Shown one piece after another: positions 5,953-10,015 of a stretch of 10,015 nucleotides of DNA. The stretch comes from an uncultured Collinsella sp. (GTDB lineage Bacteria > Actinomycetota > Coriobacteriia > Coriobacteriales > Coriobacteriaceae). How positions within the stretch are numbered: position 1 is the stretch's first letter; each line of letters starts with the position of its first letter. The translations under genes and the position numbers were made by a program. Below the pieces are notes generated by a model that did no database searches, was not told the origin of the DNA, and saw nothing but the letters and a program-made list of their open reading frames with translations. The stretch lies in NCBI GenBank assembly GCA_902489295.1, contig CABTZM010000060.1, positions 1 to 10,015 on the forward strand. The letters run 5' to 3'.

Positions 5953-5990
5953 TGAAACAAAAGGGCATGGACCGTGGCGGCCATGCCCTT
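5953..5990 (-). terminator. Terminator after metG
   Basis: On the minus strand AAGGGCATGG (rc 5981-5990) pairs perfectly over 10 bp with CCATGCCCTT (rc 5961-5970). Inside, a further CCG-CCA-CGG can close, and TTGTTTC follows. It lies 43-80 bases after the metG stop and about 30 bases before the rsmA start, so it ends or attenuates metG transcripts ahead of rsmA-tatD. Confidence 0.8.
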
Positions 5991-6032
5991 ACAGCTAAAC
6001 AGCAAATTGCCGATATGGCGCTCGCGCGGTCT

Positions 6033-7634
6033 CTACGCCAGACGCGGGAACAGCGGATCGCCCTTCTCGACGGGCTGACCGCCGGCAAGCAGGCCCCAAG
6101 TGCAAATGCCCTTGAGGTCGTCGCTCGCGGCCTCGCCCTCACAGGACAGGCGGCGCAGGGCCTCGGCAGAGGTCTGAGGCATGAGCGGCATCAGCAGGTG
6201 AGCGGCAATGCGGATGGCCTCGAGCAGGTTGTAGACCACAAACGCCAGCTCGTCAGCCTTGGCCTCGTCCTTGGCAAGTGCCCAAGGCTCGGAGTCCTCA
6301 ATGTAGTGGTTGGCGGCGTGGATGAGCTCCATGACCTCGTCCTTGGCTCCGCCGTAATCGAGCACGTCCATCTTGGCCATGTAGCGCTCGACCAGACCAT
6401 CGGCGATCTTTGCCAGCGGGTTATCGAACGCGTCGGCAGACGCCGGTTTAGCCGGGGCGCAGCCGTCAAAGTACTTTGCGCTCATGTTGAGCGAGCGCGA
6501 AATGAGGTTGCCCCAGCTGTTGGCCAGATCGGCGTTGTAGACCTGCTCCATACGATCGAAGCTGATGGCGCCGTCGGTGCCGGGGACCACGTCGGTCATA
6601 AAGTAATAGCGGTAGCCCTCGACGCCCAGCATGTCGATAACATCCTGCGGAGCGATGGCGTTGCCGCGGCTCTTGGACATCTTCTCGGCCTTACCGGTCT
6701 CGGCATTGCGCACGGTCAGGAAGCCGTGGGCAAAGACGTGCTCGGGCAGGGCCTCGCCGATGGCCATGAGCATCGCGGGCCAAATGACGCAGTGGAAGCG
6801 GATGATGTCCTTACCCACGATGTGGAACTGCGCGGGCCAGCGATAGGCCAGCTCGGCACGGGCCTCGTCGGTGTCGACACCGTAGCCGACGGCCGTCATA
6901 TAGTTGAGCAACGCATCGAACCACACGTAGGTCACGTGACCCTCGTCAAACGGGACCTGAATGCCCCAGTCAAAGCTCGTACGGCTCACGGAAAGGTCGT
7001 TAAGGCCGCCCTCGACAAAGCTGCGTACCTCGTTCATACGGAACGCAGGCTCGACAAAGTCGGGGTGCTCGTCATAGAGCTTGAGAAGCTTGTCCTGGAA
7101 GGCGGAAAGCTTAAAGAAGTAGGACTCCTCCTGCACGCGCTCAAGCGGACGGTGGCAGTCGGGGCACAGGTGCTGGCCAACGCTGCCGTACTCCTCGTCG
7201 CCCTTCTGGACCTGCGTGTCGGTGAAGTAGGTCTCGTCAGGCACGCAATACCAACCGTCGTAGCTGCCCTTATACAGGTAGCCGGACTCCTTCATGCGCT
7301 CCCACAGGTACTGCACGGCATGATGCTGGCGCGGCTCGGTGGTGCGGATGAAGTCGTCGTTGGAGATCTCGAGTTTGTTCCAAAGCTCCTTGAAGTGCGG
7401 GGCCTGGCTGTCGGTCCACTCCTGCGGCGTCATGTTGTGCTTGGCTGCGGCCTCGGCGACCTTCTCGCCGTGCTCGTCCATGCCGGTCAGGAACTTGACG
7501 TTATAGCCGGCGGAGCGGCGATAGCGAGCCTGAACATCGGCGATGATGGTGGAATAAGCCGTGCCCAGGTGCGGATCGGCGTTGACGTAGTAGATGGGCG
7601 TCGTGATAAAGAACGAAGGCTTGCTTTGATCCAT
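6033..7634 (-). CDS. metG: Methionyl-tRNA synthetase, short form
   Basis: Class I synthetase that charges initiator and elongator tRNA-Met in the cytoplasm. The product is 533 aa. The HIGH-type motif is PHLGTAYST (21-29) and KMSKS is at 318-322. Typical MetRS blocks include TTPIYYVNADPHLG, FLTGMDEHGEK, VTYVWFDALLNY and FHIVGKDIIRFH. It lacks the C-terminal EMAP/Trbp111-like tRNA-binding domain of ~650-residue forms, as do several actinobacterial enzymes. The zinc knuckle is unusual: Cys130-x2-Asp133 replaces the first Cys pair, while Cys157-x2-Cys160 is intact. The ATG at 7632-7634 has GGAGG nine bases upstream. The 69-bp gap to rsmI contains a TAGAAT (7674-7679) that could be a -10 box, though no good -35 precedes it. 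A terminator follows at 5953-5990. Confidence 0.97.
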   Translation of the reverse strand: MDQSKPSFFITTPIYYVNADPHLGTAYSTIIADVQARYRRSAGYNVKFLTGMDEHGEKVAEAAAKHNMTPQEWTDSQAPHFKELWNKLEISNDDFIRTTEPRQHHAVQYLWERMKESGYLYKGSYDGWYCVPDETYFTDTQVQKGDEEYGSVGQHLCPDCHRPLERVQEESYFFKLSAFQDKLLKLYDEHPDFVEPAFRMNEVRSFVEGGLNDLSVSRTSFDWGIQVPFDEGHVTYVWFDALLNYMTAVGYGVDTDEARAELAYRWPAQFHIVGKDIIRFHCVIWPAMLMAIGEALPEHVFAHGFLTVRNAETGKAEKMSKSRGNAIAPQDVIDMLGVEGYRYYFMTDVVPGTDGAISFDRMEQVYNADLANSWGNLISRSLNMSAKYFDGCAPAKPASADAFDNPLAKIADGLVERYMAKMDVLDYGGAKDEVMELIHAANHYIEDSEPWALAKDEAKADELAFVVYNLLEAIRIAAHLLMPLMPQTSAEALRRLSCEGEAASDDLKGICTWGLLAGGQPVEKGDPLFPRLA

Positions 7635-7703
7635 GGGGTTTGTCCTCCAGAAAAACGTTGCATACAGAGGATGATTCTAGCGCAAGGGCTGGATATCCTC
7701 CAT

Positions 7704-8582
7704 CTATTGCATATCGAGCACCATGGCATAGACATCGCGCTTGCGGCGCGAATACTTCTGAGACAGGCGCTTGGCCACCGCAGAGGCGGGCTCCCCCTCC
7801 TCGAGCGCGGCGCGGATATCCGCGCGCAGGGCCTCATCGGGATCTACTGCCGCTGCGCCAACCGGCGCGATACCGGCCTCTTCGTCCTCGCTCGGCGGCG
7901 CGATGACCAGCGCAATCTCGCCCTTTACCTCGCCGCGAGCACGCAGCTCCTCGGCAAGCTGGGCAGCGGGCCCGCGCAAGACCTCCTCGTGCAGCTTGGT
8001 GAGTTCGCGGCAGACGGCAACCTCACGCTGGGGAAAGACCTCCGCCACGGCCTCGAGCGTCGCCACGATGCGATGTGGAGACTCGTAGAAGATGAGCGCG
8101 CCGGGCACCACGGCAAGGCGCTGCAAACGGCGCACACGGTCGCCGTGCTTTCGGCCCAAAAAACCCTCGAAGAAAAAATGCTCGCAGGGAATGCCGGACG
8201 AAACGAGTGCCGTGACGCAAGCAGAGGGCCCGGGAATAACTTCGACGGGCACATCGGCCTCACGCGCCGCCTCGACCAGCGCCTGGCCGGGATCGGACAC
8301 GCTCGGCATGCCGGCATCCGAGGCAAAGGCGAGGGCCTCCCCCGCCAGCAGACGGTCGACCAGGCCGGCGGCGCGGCTGGCGATCACATTCTCGTCGCAA
8401 CGGACAAGTGGCTTGGAAATGCCCAGGTGCATCAGCAGCTTTGACGTCACACGCGTGTCTTCGCAGCAGATGGCATCGGCGGCGGCAAACGCCTCGCCAA
8501 CGCGCGGAGACAGGTCGCCCAGGTTGCCGATGGGCGTGCCGACCACATAGAGTTTGCCCGTATGGGCGCTGTTTTGCGTCAT
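7704..8582 (-). CDS. rsmI: 16S rRNA (cytidine-1402 2'-O)-methyltransferase
   Basis: RsmI adds the 2'-O-methyl group to C1402 of 16S rRNA, in the decoding centre, working with RsmH. The product is 292 aa (family ~280-290). It belongs to the tetrapyrrole-methylase fold: N-terminal LYVVGTPIGNLGDLSPR (11-27), CEDTR (40-44), ASDAGMPSVSDPG (87-99), PGPSA (117-121), FYESPHR (165-171) and CRELTKLHEE (191-200). A short C-terminal helical domain (DEALRADIRAALEEGEPAS, then SQKYSRRKRDVY) completes it. The ATG at 8580-8582 begins six bases after the stop of the GH5-like gene. Its ribosome site is weak (AGGTTGAT, overlapping that stop), which suggests translational coupling. Adjacent metG is the usual neighbour of rsmI in many bacteria. 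Confidence 0.97.
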   Translation of the reverse strand: MTQNSAHTGKLYVVGTPIGNLGDLSPRVGEAFAAADAICCEDTRVTSKLLMHLGISKPLVRCDENVIASRAAGLVDRLLAGEALAFASDAGMPSVSDPGQALVEAAREADVPVEVIPGPSACVTALVSSGIPCEHFFFEGFLGRKHGDRVRRLQRLAVVPGALIFYESPHRIVATLEAVAEVFPQREVAVCRELTKLHEEVLRGPAAQLAEELRARGEVKGEIALVIAPPSEDEEAGIAPVGAAAVDPDEALRADIRAALEEGEPASAVAKRLSQKYSRRKRDVYAMVLDMQ

Positions 8583-8588
8583 ATCAAC

Positions 8589-9650
8589 CTATTCAATCAT
8601 GCCGCGCTCGAGCGTACCGAGCGCCGCGCGGGCGTCCCATGCTGCAATGCGCTTCTCGGTCTTCCACGTTTGGAAGAACCAGCCGGCAGCCGGCGCAAAC
8701 GAAGCCAGCTGGTTGGCGATAAACACGCGCTCGTAGGCATTGCGGCCCTCGGGCGTAACCGACGAGTTGGCAAAGATCGCCGCGCCCGACCATTCGCCCA
8801 CCAGCACGGGGAACCCAGCCGAAATCGCTTCTTTAAGCTCGCGCTTGTTACGCGAAATCGCCGTCGTCAGCCCGCGAGGGCTCGTGATGTCGAGCGCATA
8901 CTCGTCGCGGTAATGGTACAGGTGAAGGTCCATGTAGACGTTCTTGTACTTGGCGCCGCGCATAAAATGCTTCCACTCGCTGGGATGCCCCGACGACGAG
9001 AAGACGACGATCTTATCCTCGGGCATATACGAACGGACGAGCTCGTAGGCATCGCGATAGAAATTGCGCAGGTAGTGAGCAGGAATGCCATCCGTCATGG
9101 TGAAGAGGCTCTTGCGAACGCTCATCTGCGGCGTGTCCAGCAGCTCAATGCCCAGCAGGCTCTCGGCCTCGCCATAGCGATCGGCCAAGCGCTCGAGCAC
9201 GTCGAGTGCGACATGACGGCCGTTGGTGGACGAATGCCACTCGGCGACAGCCTCCGGCGTGGTGGGCGAATCGTTGGAATCGCCCTGGCCACCGGGCACG
9301 GTTGCCAGATCGAGCAGCACGCGGATATCGTACTTGGCAGCCCACTCAATCGCGCGGTCGATGTAATCGACAACCGATATGTAGGAGGCATCGGACTCCT
9401 GTGAGCCAAAGGCATACCAGGGCACCGGCAGACGCACGGCATTGAGACCGATCTGCGCCATGCGGCGAAAATCGTCCTCGCTCACAAACGTCTCGTAATG
9501 ACGACGCATGCGCTCGTTGTAAGCGGCGGTACCCATGGCCTCCTGCAGCTCGGCTGCGTTGGATGCGCCGGTCGCCGCGTACAGCGACGGGGTCACCCAA
9601 GGCTCGGGAATAAACCAGCCAGAGAGATTAACGCCGAGCATCCTCTCCAT
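8589..9650 (-). CDS. GH5-like protein related to exo-beta-1,3-glucanases, catalytic acid/base missing
   Basis: The 353-residue protein follows fungal Exg1-type exo-beta-1,3-glucanases along its length: MLGVNLSGWFIPEPWVTPSL (4-23, Exg1 GVNIGGWLLLEPYITPSL), GLNAVRLPVPWYAF (68-81), LLGIELLDTP (165-174), DLHLYHY (241-247), LVGEWSGA (283-290) and GWFFQTWKTE (323-332). The Arg (73), the His/Tyr pair (243/245) and the nucleophile Glu286 are kept. The general acid/base is not: Asn-Glu-Pro reads Asp172-Thr173-Pro174 (DNA 9129-9137). The active-site His of DLHGA is also changed (DLATV, Ala116). There is no signal peptide, so it should stay in the cytoplasm. The start at 9648-9650 gives MERMLGVN after AAGGGGG. 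It lies six bases before rsmI. It may be a sugar-binding or regulatory pseudoenzyme, or use a different mechanism. Confidence 0.85.
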   Translation of the reverse strand: MERMLGVNLSGWFIPEPWVTPSLYAATGASNAAELQEAMGTAAYNERMRRHYETFVSEDDFRRMAQIGLNAVRLPVPWYAFGSQESDASYISVVDYIDRAIEWAAKYDIRVLLDLATVPGGQGDSNDSPTTPEAVAEWHSSTNGRHVALDVLERLADRYGEAESLLGIELLDTPQMSVRKSLFTMTDGIPAHYLRNFYRDAYELVRSYMPEDKIVVFSSSGHPSEWKHFMRGAKYKNVYMDLHLYHYRDEYALDITSPRGLTTAISRNKRELKEAISAGFPVLVGEWSGAAIFANSSVTPEGRNAYERVFIANQLASFAPAAGWFFQTWKTEKRIAAWDARAALGTLERGMIE

Positions 9651-9904
9651 CACTGCCCCCTTCGGATCATGCAGGTCGAACCCGCATCGTATTGCATAGG
9701 ATAAGTATCGTTTTGAGTATACCCGCGTGTGCGGACAGGCGACCGAACGGTCTGCAAAGTGACGCGAAAGTGGGAGGAATGTCCGGGGCGGGCGGGCTCG
9801 GAATGGTGCGACGAGGTGTGTACGCGCGCCGGAGGCAGGCACCGGAAAGTGTGTCCCGTTCTGAGCCCTTATTCCGGGATGCAGTTTCCGCAGAAGCACT
9901 CGGC
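9651..9904. other. Noncoding gap between the GH5-like gene and the tRNA-Phe terminator
   Basis: About 250 GC-rich bases with no gene I can support on either strand. The part next to the GH5-like gene is richer in A/T (about 9690-9724, with TATACC, TAAGTA and AGGATAAG) and probably holds its promoter, but no convincing -35/-10 pair with standard spacing is visible. A weak inverted repeat CCGGAA/TTCCGG lies at 9842-9847 and 9872-9877. Confidence 0.4.
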
Positions 9905-9934
9905 AAAAGAAAAGGACCCCTTTGCAGAGATCCT
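9905..9934 (-). terminator. Terminator of tRNA-Phe
   Basis: On the minus strand AGGATCTCT (rc 9926-9934), loop GCAA, AGGGGTCCT (rc 9913-9921, two G-U pairs), then TTTCTTTT (rc 9905-9912). The stem is nine bp and the GCAA loop is the same as in the tRNA-Leu terminator. Confidence 0.8.
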
Positions 9935-9947
9935 AGTCAATTCAAGG

Positions 9948-10015
<68 letters not shown>

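Noticed and set aside
5952..8444. An 830-codon open frame on the plus strand, antisense to metG and rsmI
   Set aside because: Its translation shows no family motif and is rich in Val/Leu/Gly/His as expected from the complement of GC-rich codons. The minus strand holds two unmistakable enzymes over the same bases.
9651..9899. An 83-residue N-terminal extension of the GH5-like protein
   Set aside because: The extension is Arg/Pro-rich with no signal peptide or homology. The ATG at 9650 has a good ribosome site and begins exactly at the family's first motif.

Overview
The window most likely comes from a high-GC actinomycete of the class Coriobacteriia, and Collinsella is my best guess. This is an inference from protein style, base composition and the short repeats near the RNA genes; there is no marker gene to prove it. 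Nearly everything is on the minus strand and most of it serves translation: two aminoacyl-tRNA synthetases (serS, metG), three rRNA methyltransferases (rlmH, rsmA, rsmI) and two tRNAs (Leu-CAG, and Phe-GAA cut by the right edge).

Layout, left to right. At 1-1034 is serS, missing its 3' end. A 57-residue membrane protein at 1146-1319 is the only plus-strand gene; it diverges from serS across a short region packed with palindromes. Its end faces proC (1477-2247), and the gap between them is filled by a repeat element: near-identical inverted arms around a 17-bp perfect hairpin. Next is a probable operon read leftward: an SPFH/Band 7 membrane protein (2798-3736), rlmH (2321-2791, GTG start) and perhaps proC.

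The region 3737-4154 holds tRNA-Leu(CAG) with a clear promoter and terminator. A second copy of its last 18 nt plus the terminator lies 189 bp further downstream, around a hairpin-rich spacer. This looks like the scar of an integration or duplication at a tRNA 3' end.

The right half is a housekeeping block read leftward: a GH5-like protein (8589-9650), rsmI (7704-8582), metG (6033-7634), a terminator, then rsmA (5062-5922) overlapping tatD (4155-5072). It resembles the widespread rsmI-metG-tatD-rsmA neighbourhood, but with rsmA and tatD swapped. Six bases separate the GH5-like gene from rsmI. The GH5-like protein matches the fungal exo-beta-1,3-glucanase fold motif by motif, yet has lost the catalytic acid/base (Asn-Glu-Pro is Asp-Thr-Pro), while keeping the nucleophile. 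It also lacks a signal peptide, so I read it as a cytoplasmic pseudoenzyme or an enzyme with altered chemistry.

I found no complete transposon, CRISPR array, toxin-antitoxin pair or phage gene. The most unusual items are the GH5-like protein, the tRNA-Leu 3'-end duplication, the repeat element beside proC and the small membrane protein.
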